This document shows positions 52,168-62,741 of a DNA stretch of 64,000 nucleotides, piece by piece. The first letter of the stretch is position 1. Each line of letters opens with the position of its first letter. This DNA comes from Phytophthora sp. 'mugwort' (Eukaryota; Oomycota; Peronosporomycetes; Peronosporales; Peronosporaceae). A program made the translations under genes and the position numbers. The DNA is taken from positions 2,790,001 through 2,854,000 of the forward strand of contig JAUCEF010000004.1 of the NCBI GenBank assembly GCA_033558025.1. Reading direction: 5' to 3'. The notes beneath the pieces were generated by a model. The model was not told the origin of the DNA. It saw only the letters and a program-made list of their open reading frames with translations, and ran no database searches.

Positions 52168-52251
52168 AGAAGGATATAGTGGATGCTCTTTTCGATAAGG
52201 TGACGGGGTACCCCGTCACCTTATCGAAAAGATCATCCACTATATCCTTCT
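52168..52251. repeat. 84-bp near-perfect palindrome
   Basis: 42-bp arms meet at GGGGTA/CCCC (centre 52209/52210) with one mismatch, C at 52185 opposite A-type partner (GGATGCTC against GGATGATC). It lies at the start of the hAT transposase remnant. Both strands therefore encode the same peptide, LFDKVTGYPVTLSKR followed by STISF. Confidence 0.9.
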
Positions 52252-52579
52252 TGGAGGCACAGAGGTTGTCACGTGCATGATTGCGGAGCGGCGAACACGA
52301 CGATAGATGACTGTTGGGGCGAAAATGTTTTAGTGAGGTCTAGCATTAAGTGAGCTGCTGTGTTGGCAGCGAAACCGCGTCGACAAGCTTGGTGATGGCG
52401 CACACGGAGCAGGTATCGATGCCTTTCGCCCTGCACAGCACACATTACATTGTCGTTTGCATTCTGAGCCATAGAAATGATCCCTCAAATCCAATTCCCT
52501 CCATAATGGTAATGGGTTAGGGATATTGAGGGGCCATTACCATCGTAACCTTCGAAACCCTGATAGCACCACAAGCGAG

Positions 52580-53180
52580 CAGGGATGCGACATCAATCAC
52601 ATCAACGACGCGGAAACAAATCCGACAGTGACGAAATAAGCATCATCATACGAGAACCTAACGCTGTAATAGCTGATGAGTGAGCCTTGTACAATTTTCT
52701 ATTGGCACCACGATGAGCAGGGTACTTCAGAAGATGAACACTTGATCGACTAGCAACAGCCAGCAAGTATTCGCTGGAGGTTGACTGCATGCTCCCTGAT
52801 TCGGAATAGTCACTTACCGTCTTTGGACCCGTAGTACAGATAGCAGCAATATCCACAAGATTGGGTGAGGCCTCTGACTAGATGCCAGGCGTTGGCCACC
52901 CAAATACGCACGTCCTTTTAATCCAGTGCACGTCACGGACTAGGAACGCATCGGTAATCTGCTTGGTTTCGCCCTTGTAGATGATACGAGCCAATGAAGA
53001 ATCTCACCATCCGCTGTATTGCTCTGCAGGATGTCACATGCCTTGTTCCATGTCAACTGCATCACTGCGCTCGAGAGGCCTTCACAGACGTGAAGCTTCT
53101 TGTACTTATTGGTGACGTCGTAGATATAAACGAAAGTGTCCTTCACCCCGACCGCTAAATCTTTTGCGTGGGGCAGTACT
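52580..53180 (-). pseudogene. EML-like WD40 protein fragment
   Basis: Minus frames give WD-repeat blocks of echinoderm microtubule-associated protein-like (EML) type: VKDTFVYIYDVTNKYKKLHV (53146-53085), LSSAVMQLTWNKACDILQSN and ADGEILHW, then TRDVHWIKRTCVFGWPTPGI, then EYLLAVASRSSVHLLKYPAH and LYKAHSSAITALG (52780-52660), and in another frame VRFSYDDAYF. EML proteins bind microtubules. Only part of the propeller is present and frames shift several times, so this is a degraded copy. Confidence 0.6.
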
Positions 53181-53504
53181 TCACCTGGGCGATAGCTCGA
53201 AAACTGGGACTAGATAGACATAAATGCAGATTTGCAGTGCTTCCGGCGTTTGATTTGACGCTTTTCCGTAGAAATACCTTAAAGACATTACAAAGTGGGA
53301 GTATGTTCATACTTCGCAGCAAGTACGAGACCAGTACCACCAGCCGGCGAGGCAGCGCCGGTAGACACCACCGTGGTGTAGCGAACGCCGGACGAAGTGG
53401 TTCACACATCGCACTTAAGCAGCGACCACGGTACTGCTCGCTGGGTACGAAGTCAGCTAGCAACTCGGCTACTCGACTGGATGAACTCAGCTGACCGTTG
53501 ATTT

Positions 53505-54120
53505 TGGGTGGTTACATTGAAATTTTTGCAAAGAGTCGGTTGAGAACCGACAACACTTCATTTAACTTGATATTTGTATAGGAACATAGCTAGCATAGGA
53601 GGAGCCCCTTGGGAGCTCCCGGAAGATAATAATAATAACAGAGTAACTCTTTCCAAGTCCAAGACAAATGTACACTATCCCGTAAGTCCCAGCACGGGCT
53701 GGATTGAAGTTACCGTTGACACCCAAGAGGCATAACTTGTAGGGTGTTGACTGGTAGCGCCAAGAGAACTAAGTCGGCCCGGAGTAGGGCGTGTCTCGCC
53801 AAGCGTGAAGGAACAAGTCCTGCCGAACTCGGCGGTCCGGTAAGCCGCACAGCTCGGGTACCGTAACACTTCTAGCCGAGAAGCCTTTGCTCTCGGCGAC
53901 CCATCAAAGCGCTAACGTGCCGTCTTCCGCCTTTTAGCGGAGGACACGGGATAACTAAGCCAGAGGCAGTCAGCTCAGCTGACCTCTGTGTATTGACTGG
54001 CTTGGGGAACATGGTCTCGGCGGAAGCGAGACACCACTGCCCCGGAAGGGCAACCCCGCACAGGCTAACAAGGGCCGACTAGCTCGGCTATTGTTGTGAT
54101 TCTTACTTAAGTAACTACAT
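53505..54120. other. GC-rich hairpin-bearing stretch, possible solo LTR
   Basis: It contains several short hairpins: GTCGGTTGAGAACCGAC, GGGAGCTCCC, CCGAGAAGCCTTTGCTCTCGG-type and CGTCTTCCGCCTTTTAGCGG. It ends in TTAAGTAACTACA. Length and composition would fit a solo LTR, but clear TG...CA borders and a target duplication were not found. Confidence 0.3.
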
Positions 54121-54748
54121 CTGATGAATTTGACCGTGCTGCAATACCACACCGCAATGCCGACAGTAAGATATACATCAGCAGGGCTCGCAACAATGGG
54201 AACATCCAGCACGAAAAAGTCGCGGATAATCAACGAAACGTCGGGCAAAGCAACAACCAAAACTACAAGTAAGACGCCAGCAACGAGTATACCAGCAACA
54301 ACAAGCCACTGCACGCTGGAGAAACTCCTACCGACAGTTCGCGAACGATGGCACTCGGCTGGCGAAGGTATGCACATGCGGGTGCAGCAGAACAGCACCC
54401 CCGCGCATATCAGCCCCGACGCGCGCAGTTCGCGGTTGCAGCATGGCAGCAGGGGGCCCAACATTAATCTATGCTGCCAGCCGCCAAACTCGCCCGACCA
54501 ATTGCCTGGATCTGGGCCTCTTCACAGCCATTCAAGCTTGTCAGCGACTAAGCTCTCCTCGCAGCATGGACGAGCTGATCGATGCCGTTACAGGTGCCTA
54601 CTGTAAGATTCCCCCCTCAACCATTAATGCGGCCTTCTTCAGCCTCCAAATTATGATGTCCTCGAGCATTTCGGATGCAGGAGGCAACACGTTCAAGCTT
54701 CGTATCATGGCCAAAGCGAAGCTTCGGTGGGAGAGGCGACTTCTGTGA
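54120..54748 (+). pseudogene. mariner-like transposase, C-terminal half
   Basis: Plus-strand blocks read LEKLLPTVRERW near 54318-54350, GMHMRVQQNSTPAHISPD near 54368-54420 (relatives have QQDNAPAHI, so the catalytic Asp is Ser-shifted here), then RQTRPTNCLDLGLFTAIQAC (54485-54545, the P-D-x-NP-LDLG motif), and INAAFFSLQIMMSSSISDAG with LRIMAKAKLRW at the end. It is the same family as 26579-27095. The D and D/E positions are altered and frames shift, so it is inactive. Confidence 0.7.
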
Positions 54749-54749
54749 G

Positions 54750-55860
54750 CCTTTAATGCTTCCCCTAAACAACCGCAATTGTGGGCAGCATTATATTTAG
54801 CTCAAACAGTACACCATAGTTAATCTAAATCGATTTTGTGAACATCATTTGGAGACATGAATTTTCAGATAGAATAGTATAAGTATAGAGAGGTATGAGT
54901 CAGTTTGGTTTCTGGACGGCATTGTAACAAGGTATAAAAATGTCCCGACCATCTCAGCAAAAGCTGTGTGAAACCTTCATCATTTGGGATTAGAACTTCA
55001 TGGAAGAATTAATCCCACACCTGACTTGATTCAAATGATCTACTTTATGCCTATATTGTGTCTCCAAACCATACGAACAACGATTTATTCCTTAATCTAT
55101 TTGGGAATATCAGGATTCGCGTCATAATATGAAAGGGTGTCCTGCAACGTTAACTCCAGGAGGGGTGAAAAAATGATGTTTTGGGACCTAGCCGACACAA
55201 CGCCTGCGGTTTTAAAATCCTTGTGCGGAGTACGCGGTCTTAAACCCAGGATCATATATGGTATCATTTGCTCGGCCCTATAGGTTAGACCCGACAGGGA
55301 AGGGTTTTGGGGACTAGCTGGGTGATAGTTTTTCTGTCGACACCTCCAACGTTAGCGATTTGTTGGTCATGACACCCGTTCTAGCTATTCTAATTTATTT
55401 ACCATAGCAACCTGTTTAAGTACGAATAAGCGTACGCGGATAGCGTTGCGTTAAGAGCCAGTTTCTCCAGAGAGTTATCATTGCAGGAACGCCATTCCAT
55501 TATGTTGAGCAGGCATGTTTAGAAATTTCGATGACCTAAAGTTCTATATTAAATGTGTTCCTCTCGTGTGTCGCAGTGAAGTTACTTTTTTTAATTACAT
55601 GGCCAGTCTATCGTTCGTGTTTCAACTAAAAACTCAATTAAAACGTTGGGCACGCTAACAGGGGTTTAGGATGAAATTTATGTTGTTCTCATCATTTCCA
55701 GGTATTTGAGACGATAATATGTAATACGTCATCCGCCCAGTTCCTGAGCCTTACAGATGGGCGGTACTGTTAAATACATTTGCATATCGCTTGAGAATTT
55801 TGACACAGCTACTGTACCACTAAACTTGCTACGCAGTTAAATAAATAGTTGAACTTCGAT
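54750..55860. other. Intergenic, nothing recognised
   Basis: No coding-like frame and no repeat structure noted. Moderately A/T-rich. Confidence 0.45.
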
Positions 55861-55868
55861 GGCGGAAT

Positions 55869-55970
55869 AAAGAGCGCAAACGCCATAGTTTCAGCAGTAT
55901 TTTTTATCGATTTTGTAGCAAAGAGCGCAAACGTCATAGTTCCAGCAGTATTTTTTATCGATTTTGTAGC
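55869..55970 (+). repeat. Two tandem copies of a 51-bp unit
   Basis: Copies 55869-55919 and 55920-55970 begin AAAGAGCGCAAACG and end GATTTTGTAGC, with two substitutions. Fifty-one is a multiple of three, so both strands stay open through it (plus strand SAVFFIDFVAKSAN). No gene was identified around it. Confidence 0.9.
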
Positions 55971-56168
55971 ATTCACGACGACTATGAACATTGTGGTCCA
56001 CCTTCTTAAGCGATTCGTGACCCGATGCATACTTGGCATCGCGTCAGCGCTGGATTTGGTTGCCAGAAAAGCGCCGGCGATCCAAGTGGGCATAAATGGC
56101 ATACTTCTATTAGCGTCACATAGATTAAGCTGGTTGTCTGTGTGATGAGTTGATAGTGGCTCTGCGTT

Positions 56169-56262
56169 GTGCGGTCCAATGCTGGATTGCTAAAGGTTGC
56201 TTTAGCAAGGCCCATTGCTGAATTGCTAAAACAACCTTTAGCAATTCAGCAATGGACCGCAC
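56169..56262. repeat. 94-bp inverted repeat with inner perfect hairpin (MITE-like end)
   Basis: Outer arms 56169-56199 and 56232-56262 (GTGCGGTCCAATGCTGGATT versus GTGCGGTCCATTGCTGAATT) differ at two positions. Nested in it, 56212-56230 and 56237-56255 form perfect 19-bp arms (CCATTGCTGAATTGCTAAA) around a 6-base loop. It may be joined terminal repeats of a small DNA transposon. Confidence 0.8.
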
Positions 56263-56826
56263 TACACAAACTTTACTCGGCAGCGGTCTGGGGATTTATC
56301 TTACAATATCTGCATCCAGGATGGCAAGCAACAATGCATACAGACAATCCTCTCGGTCGCGACATCCTGAATTTTGATAAATTCCACGGAGAGATACGGA
56401 GAGGGTTCCCAATGATCGACACCATACAAGCACAAGGCAAACGTGCCTCTACCCTCTACTTAGCGGTTGTGATACCAAAGCCACCGTTATCACTACGCAA
56501 AGGTGATTAACTATTGCTAAGGTCCGTTTGGTGCAGGACGTCAGAAGAAGTCGAGCATCGACTTTTGCTGATTGTGGCCTTTCACGGATAAGCTCCTCGC
56601 TAAACGCTCTCTGCATCGTTCGAAGCCCGATAATCTCTCTTAAAGGCACCCCCATCGCATCGGCGCTAATAGGGAGATTTCGGAGGGCAAAATCCGTATC
56701 CAGACCCGCATATTCTACAAAAAAAAAAAGAGCACCCCCCCCCCTCGAAATCATTACGGTATAGAAAACGATCCACGGAAAGGCCGCTTTGTACGGATTC
56801 AATCCGCACTTCGCAAGAGTGATGGG

Positions 56827-57528
56827 GTGAAGAAGAACTGGAGCGATGAAGACGATGTGATCCTGTTGCGGCAAGTGAGCGCCGATACTCCGTTCCAGGA
56901 GAAGCATGGAGGGGTAATGAAGGCATGGGACAAGCTTGCTGTGGTTATCAGCGGTCTGGGTGAGTTCTCTCGATCGAGTGTTGACGGAAAAAAAAGCGCA
57001 AAACCGGTCTCTGCCCTCTTGGAACAGCACAGCAAAGCCGACAAAGTATCGGCAACGGCATCAGGGATCTCGGAGACCTACATGGAAAAGAGGCAGCTAC
57101 TCGACTTGCTTTCGTCGTTGGTGAATGACCACAAGCTCGTGGAGGAAGCAAGGTCAGAGCGAGAGAAGAAAAGAAAAGACGAGGAAGTCGCTGCTGGTGT
57201 CCGAGCCCGAGAATTCGCCATGCAGTCTTTTGGGAAACAGAAGGGCCCCGACAGCGAGCGCAAATCGCCTGACAAAAGAGGAAGGATGGAGACTATTGTG
57301 GCTATGCTGGCGAAGGAGAGCGAGAAGGAGCTAGAGCTGAAGCGGCAGGAGCTCGATATCCGCCGTCACCAACTGGAGGAGCGACGTCTGGAGCGTGAAC
57401 AAGGCCGGCGCGAGCGGGAAGAAAAGCGGAAGAAGCGTCTGCGACTGGCTGAACTTGAAAAGCAGAAGACTCTGTCGTTACTGAACGCGCTTATTCGAAG
57501 TGCAACACGCGCTGACAACAACACCTGA
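56827..57528 (+). CDS. Myb/SANT-like DNA-binding protein of the Harbinger element
   Basis: An open frame of about 233 codons. The start is uncertain: position 56827 is GTG, and the frame is open further upstream without a clear ATG. The N-terminus is a SANT/Myb-like domain with KKNWSDEDDVILLRQVSADT and its tryptophans, then WDKLAVVISGLGEFSR. The C-terminal half is a long charged coiled coil (ESEKELELKRQELDIRRHQL, RRLEREQGRREREEKRKKRL). In Harbinger elements this protein binds the transposon ends and helps import the transposase. It has no stop or frameshift, unlike its partner. Confidence 0.7.
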   Translation: MKKNWSDEDDVILLRQVSADTPFQEKHGGVMKAWDKLAVVISGLGEFSRSSVDGKKSAKPVSALLEQHSKADKVSATASGISETYMEKRQLLDLLSSLVNDHKLVEEARSEREKKRKDEEVAAGVRAREFAMQSFGKQKGPDSERKSPDKRGRMETIVAMLAKESEKELELKRQELDIRRHQLEERRLEREQGRREREEKRKKRLRLAELEKQKTLSLLNALIRSATRADNNT

Positions 57529-57539
57529 GTAGGGAGCTC

Positions 57540-58672
57540 ATATATTCATTCGTCACTGAGATACTCAGTCAGCGTTGGGGGATCTAAGGCAAAACATTCA
57601 GAGATCTGGTTGCCGCGATGGTAGCAGCAGTGACAGTTTGTCAATAGCATTGCTGCGTGCACAATCTTACCGACCGGGCCAGCATCACTTTGTGTTCTTC
57701 TTGAAGTTGATTAAGGCTCATAGAGTCTTCATCCGTCCAAACGACCACTCGACCGCCTCGCGGACACTGCTGATTGCCGTATTGAACGCCTTTTGCTGCT
57801 CGGTGAGCACAGCTCCTTTGTAGGGAGCAATGATCTGGTCGCTAACGCCATAAGCAGGATGCTCATAGATGAACGTCCATCAAAGACCGCGTCGTGCTGT
57901 ACCATCACTTCGCGCAGACGGCTGCGACGAAGCATCGTCGAGTCATGCGACTTGCCCTAGACCGGGCCGTAAAAGTGCACACAGAGACCATCAGGGGCAG
58001 TCACACATTGAAAGTTAAGACAGTGAACCCGCTTGTGTCCGCTGTAGATCTGTTTCTGCATGTTGTTGTGGCCTTTGATGCGACAGGTGGCGATCTTCGT
58101 GCCGTCCAGAAAGCCACACACGCCCTCGACGCTCCACCCTTCGCTTGTATGGCACTAGAGTAGGTCGATATACGAGCAGTTAGGAGACAAGCGGGAGGAA
58201 CGTGTGCTCTCTCCCAGGTGTCGTAAATGTGGTCGATCGTAGCCAGGAAGACGCGGCAAATAGATGGAGCTGACCGTCCGAAAACACGTATCTGGGAGGC
58301 AAGGCAGACTGGGCACGCAAGTCAGTGCAAAACGATGACAAGGGCTTCGACCGCCATGCTTCGATCGTTGGTGGCTGTAATTATAACCTCAGGCACGCGA
58401 AGCAGCGAGGCGAGCACCTCGATACCGTCTCTGTCGAATCGGGACATCAGCTTGCAGTCGGCGTTGCTAGTATCTTGCAGGTTTAGACGTGCCGCCGGGA
58501 TCATCGGCCGCTCCACGATCGCACTCTTGCATAGCTCAGCGCAAAGAGACTTCTTCTGGCGGCGCCATAGCAAGAGCAAAAGCGCGACTTCGTCGTCGTT
58601 CACCATGTCATCTACAGCAATGTACCCACCATGGTCAAAAGGGGTACAGAATCGAAATGCGCCGAAATGCAA
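57540..58672 (-). pseudogene. PIF/Harbinger DDE transposase (DDE_4 type)
   Basis: Minus-strand blocks in order: MSRFDRDGIEVLASLLRVPE and AVEALVIVLH (58460-58325), then after frame changes GFLDGTKIATCRIKGHNNMQ (first Asp, about 58120-58060), CLNFQCVTAPDGLCVHFYGP, KSHDSTMLRRS, FDGRFIYEHPAYGVSDQIIA in the second-Asp region, and AISSVREAVEWSFGRMKTL (Glu, about 57790-57730). These are the core motifs of Harbinger transposases (DGT, GD-x-AY-like, E-x-SFG). Four or more frameshifts and stops make it non-functional. It faces the Myb/SANT gene tail to tail. Confidence 0.75.
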
Positions 58673-58699
58673 AAATAGTTTTCCTTACCCGTACCCGCG

Positions 58700-59690
58700 C
58701 GTATACAGGTACGGATGTGGAAATCGACTCCGAAATCTCTCTAATGAAAAGTTGTGCCATCCACTGAAGACAATCATTTAGCTCTTCTGTGGACAGGTTC
58801 TCCGGTGTCGGATCGGTAGAAACAGCACTATCGTCTTCTTCGTCGGGACAACTTACATCGCCATTTTTGTGAAGGACATCGCCCGACCGGAGCGGGTTCT
58901 TGCACTCTGCTTCGCACTGCAGCGCGTTTCAGATTTCATAAGTTTCATCTTCTTGGCCCAAGACGTTCTAGCTGTAGCGGCTCGCGCCTACTCGCTTTTG
59001 CCGACTCCTGGCACTTGAATACAGCTCAGTCTTCTTTATCCTGCAACTACTCAAGGCTGAGTTCGTTTCCCAGTAAAACCCATAACAATCTTGCCCGCAA
59101 CTGTTCTCTCTCCGTGGAAGCTCTACCCGGCAGAAATCTTCGTCCGTTGGCTCATCCGCGAGGATGTTCTCTTCCGGTGGGTTCAACAGCTCTTCGATCG
59201 ATCGGATTCGAGGGGTGTAGACGCGACAGCATTTCTGCCAGCTCGTTCATGATACCGTCCTCCGCTTCCAGCTTCGCGTACTCGCACGTGTAGTGGTCAA
59301 GCAAGCCTGTCTTATTCCAGCACGCTTGGAAGCATAGCGTTCCAGCTCTCGATGCTCCACAACACCGCCTGCAGCGCGTCGACGCTGTAGAGCTTGGCGA
59401 CGCTGCTTTGGTCCATAGTCGGGTCTGCTTTACGCTTGTTAAAGGCGTGCTGCACATGTTGCCGCCGGTAATGGCGGCAAAAGCAACTTTAACTTTGGTC
59501 AGAGAAGCGGCGTCATATCCGGAATGTACCAGTTTTAGGGCACATTCTGCATTGTAATAATTCCAGTAAGTAATAATGTGTTCGGTCCCGGCACTATCAC
59601 GGCGGAGAGGACTGTCGGTACTAAGTATAACCCTATGGCGTAAGTTGCTGCAAAACGGAACTACTGTACCTTCATCCATATGCATTTGCC
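58700..59690 (-). pseudogene. pogo/Tigger-like transposase, C-terminal part
   Basis: The minus strand reads KVAFAAITGGNMCSTP near 59500, then in other frames KLYSVDALQAVLWSIESW near 59395-59340, LHPSNPI, EELLNPPEENILADEPTDED (59190-59130) and, further on, CPDEEDDSAVSTDPTPENLS with TEELNDCLQWMAQLFIREIS (58850-58730). The NPI...EE...E/D-rich end is typical of pogo transposase C-termini in oomycetes. The DDE core upstream is not found. It could belong to the same family as the N-terminal pieces at 15.9-17.1 kb. Confidence 0.6.
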
Positions 59691-61790
59691 ATATATCCTC
59701 TGTACGGTTATGTCGATGACGGTAGATTTTTTTGATCGGATACGGAGAAATGGAACAGGTTTTAATGCTGTTTTTTATGAAACAAAACCAAGCGGGTGTG
59801 AGGAGCGTAGCCGTAGCAAACCCAAGCGGGGTGCCAGCGACGCAGGCGTGCTCGGTATTTGCGTAGGCGGGCCCAGCGACGAGCTCCGTAGCGAACGGAC
59901 TGCCGTTTTCCAGAACTTGTTTTTCTTCAGCGGGTGGTCTGGGAGTGCAACCCCAGAAATCTGTTCCATTTCCTGATCAGTTCCATATACGATCGATTTG
60001 GGATCTATCCGTCGATGACCACATGGTATGAGAACTCATACTCACCTATTGCACACGAACCGTAATCAGATATTGTTGTTCCTGGCAACGGAATATCCTC
60101 CGCAACGTGTACTTGCTAGATTCGTTGGCTAACCGTCAATGGCCTCGAACGGCATCGGTCCTGTCACGGTGGGAAATTGAAGGTGAAACGTAATTGAGGC
60201 TGTTGTGTCAGATTGGTGGAACTTTGTGGTCCGCAGGTCGATTTATCTTGCTTGTCTAGAGGTCAAGGATAACGACCGTATATTTTTTAAACGTGTCATC
60301 TGGGAATACATGGACAATACAGTACAAGTGGTGATTTACTCATAGCCGGCGCTATTTCCAGACAACAACCAACTTAACAGGCTCTAGTATTCCAACGATT
60401 TGTACTATCCGAGGATGGTACGTTGTAATTTACAAGGCGAATATGACAGTACGGCTAGTTCCTCTCAGTGTACGACTCGCAGTTGTCAGCACCAACGTCA
60501 ATATCAGCGCTTGGACTCGAGCGTTTTGGAGTACTTAGCAGTAGAAGTATACTTGCTAGTTGCGTGCAGCGGCTACTGCGTGATGCTTTATCAAATTGTC
60601 GTTAATAAATAGTACGTGAAAGCAGACGAGTGTCGGCAAGTTGCACGCACTTAACGGTGATATGGGTTCTTGACACATACTCTTTGCAAGGCAATAGAAA
60701 AAAAACGGTGCAAATCCACATCCACCCCGAAAATGAAGCGTATGCGAGGATAATATCAACGCGAGTAAGTCAATCCCAGCTCGCTAATTATCTACTGTTG
60801 CTGTCGTCAAGGCGTGTACGACAGTTCATTACACGTAAAAAAAAATAATTATTGCCCCATTCTCCTTGTTGCTTATGTCTTAATCGTCCGACACTGAGCG
60901 GCCGAGATCAAAATTGCAGAGTACGCGTATAGCACAGTGTGCAGCTGAAAACTTCCCTCACCCATAATACTAGGCAACCCTGAAGGCCACAGGCAGGTTC
61001 TTTTCCACGAAGGTCAACCAGGTAAGCACTGGTTGACATTTGTTCTTCAGTGCACTGACATACTCTTGATGTTAGCTGACATTTGGTTCCCGAATTGGCT
61101 CACTAAATGTTCTGCGTCAGCGCTGCGAACACTCACGCACGGTCACCCGCCAACTTGACTTTCCCGATAGAGAATACTATTACTTTGAAGATCAATCTTA
61201 ATCACTACTGAGAAACTTATTTCAACGCAAGAAGGAAACCATCAATTCAGTCTATACTTACTTATAAGAGTGATGAGGTATTAGACGGCGTTCTTCAAGC
61301 AAAATCAAGTGATCACTTACTATTGTTGGCGCACGGGAGGCCTTAGTACAGCTTTAGGGCATAGCACAACCTGATCGTTTCTTAATTGAATCAGAAACGA
61401 TCAAGTGCTATATTCGGGATTCCTTCATGCTGTTAATTTAAGTAGCGCGTCCGCAGGAGTCATTACTAACAAGCGCAGGGTGTCCACGCGACCTGCCTTT
61501 ACTCATCACTCGTCAAAAGGTCGTTCTAAAAGTATTTTTGGAGATGCAATTATCTGCTAAATTATGTGCGAAATGGATAACCTCCTTGAGCAGCGATTTT
61601 TTTTCCGGCCGTTTTGATCTCATAACCCCCCCTCCGAAATGGTTGAACAAACAGGTTGTAACAAGATACTTTTCACACTATACATTGTTAGCGTATTGGA
61701 TTGATTTATGCCTATTATTTTCACACAAAATACTTGATGGGACACGGGTTTAGCACGTCACAATCGAAAGAGCTACCTGACTCAATGATG
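59691..61790. other. Intergenic, no gene recognised
   Basis: Short frames at 59680-59976 and 60400-60848 have no family resemblance. A run repeating AGCGACG/GTAGC with CAAGCGGG occurs near 59800-59880, but without clear periodicity. The 3' end is the downstream flank of carrier B. Confidence 0.4.
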
Positions 61791-61792
61791 AT

Positions 61793-62632
61793 TTACGACG
61801 TCAACTGCATGACTTTTTCATATACAAGGAAGGTGACCGCGCTGACGGGGAACGCTCTCACCATGGTGGTACCGAAACCTTTAATGAAGAATCCTAGTCC
61901 TTCCTGCTTCATTCTCGTTCTTGCAATCTCCCTCGTTGACATCTGCTTACCCTCTAAACTCTGACCCTGCACACAACTCTTGACTACATCTAACGGCATG
62001 CACACCGCCCAAGACAGCATGCCCGCAATTCCGCCCGCCGTCATGAGTTTCAAGTCTGTCTCGTTCTCCCTCCTCCCATCCGTCAACGCTCGTTTGGTGG
62101 CTTCATAGCTGCAAAAATAGACCCCGAACGACGGCATGTCTCTCAACAAGCAGATCTCCCACCCCTTAAACAGCGTCTTTGCCCCGTATCTCCTGAAAAT
62201 CGTCCGCACCGCCTTGAGAGAGCTGTGTTCCTCACCCATTGCCCCTGTCTGTAGCTGGATCTTAACGTGCTCCGACGGCGCAGCGAATACCACCTGGACC
62301 AGTCCAGCAGCACATCCCGCAATGAAATGCTGGATATTGGACAACGGGGCGTCCTTCTGCCTCTGCATCGCGCGCACAGCTTGCCCCTGAACCCCAAAGA
62401 TGACGGCGTTGATCGGCGCATTGGAGAGAATAGGGGATAACAGGCCTCGGTAGAGTCCCGCGATCCCTTGAGAGCTGATGACACGTCGGAGGGTCGGCAA
62501 GACGCCGGTCCCCGTCTCGCTGCTGGTCTGGAGCTGCACTTTGATGGTGTCCAGTGGGTGTCCAGCGATGATGCCCGCCACGCCGCCGATGGTACCGGCA
62601 TTCAGGTCCTTGGCGACGTCCAACCACGACAT
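61793..62632 (-). CDS. Mitochondrial carrier (SLC25 family), copy B
   Basis: A single-exon 279-aa protein (MSWLDVAKDLNAGTIGG...). The three carrier signatures are GHPLDTIKVQLQ, APSEHVKIQLQ and MPLDVVKSCVQ, the last in the standard P-L-D form. It is a close paralogue of 28117-28956, with the same length and strand, roughly 80% similar by eye, and synonymous sites well diverged. Likely role: carnitine/acylcarnitine- or basic amino-acid-type exchange across the inner mitochondrial membrane; substrate not determinable from sequence alone. No frameshift. Confidence 0.9.
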   Translation of the reverse strand: MSWLDVAKDLNAGTIGGVAGIIAGHPLDTIKVQLQTSSETGTGVLPTLRRVISSQGIAGLYRGLLSPILSNAPINAVIFGVQGQAVRAMQRQKDAPLSNIQHFIAGCAAGLVQVVFAAPSEHVKIQLQTGAMGEEHSSLKAVRTIFRRYGAKTLFKGWEICLLRDMPSFGVYFCSYEATKRALTDGRRENETDLKLMTAGGIAGMLSWAVCMPLDVVKSCVQGQSLEGKQMSTREIARTRMKQEGLGFFIKGFGTTMVRAFPVSAVTFLVYEKVMQLTS

Positions 62633-62741
62633 AGCAGGCCGTACTATGTAGAACGGAACATAATAATCGGATCTGGATGTAACGAAAAAATGCGCTATGT
62701 TGCTGGAGGTGCAAAGTTAAGCAGTAAGAACAATTTGAGAG

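Larger units (their letters stand above)
49700..52251 (-). pseudogene. hAT-family transposase, decayed and interrupted
   Basis: The minus strand begins with a BED-type finger, CISRLCHARRTQQGNKGYTN then LVDHLCHP (52150-52070). It continues with WVETRIAEKL, RIGLLFYAWSAAGYHFVVFI (51830-51760), then GVTTM. After about 700 bp without similarity comes VGDNASANGNVGQKAKLRLI then GCACHRLNLAVERHM (50640-50550), VEKVNALMRNLWMSKQRAVL, and RVLFGKLLNEVEEKGTCTTY (50250-50190). These are hAT catalytic-domain blocks in order. Many frameshifts occur. The gap 50710-51370 may be a further insertion. Confidence 0.7.
56800..58672. mobile_element. PIF/Harbinger-type DNA transposon, coding part
   Basis: A Myb/SANT-like gene on the plus strand and a DDE transposase on the minus strand converge, the two-gene arrangement of PIF/Harbinger elements. 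The true ends are not certain: the inverted repeat at 56169-56262 could be the left end, and no matching right end was found. Confidence 0.65.

Noticed and set aside
53660..54060. Structured, GC-rich stretch considered as tRNA, rRNA or other ncRNA
   Set aside because: Hairpins are present, but no tRNA T-loop (GGTTCRA) with acceptor pairing and no rRNA core was found. A solo LTR is as likely.
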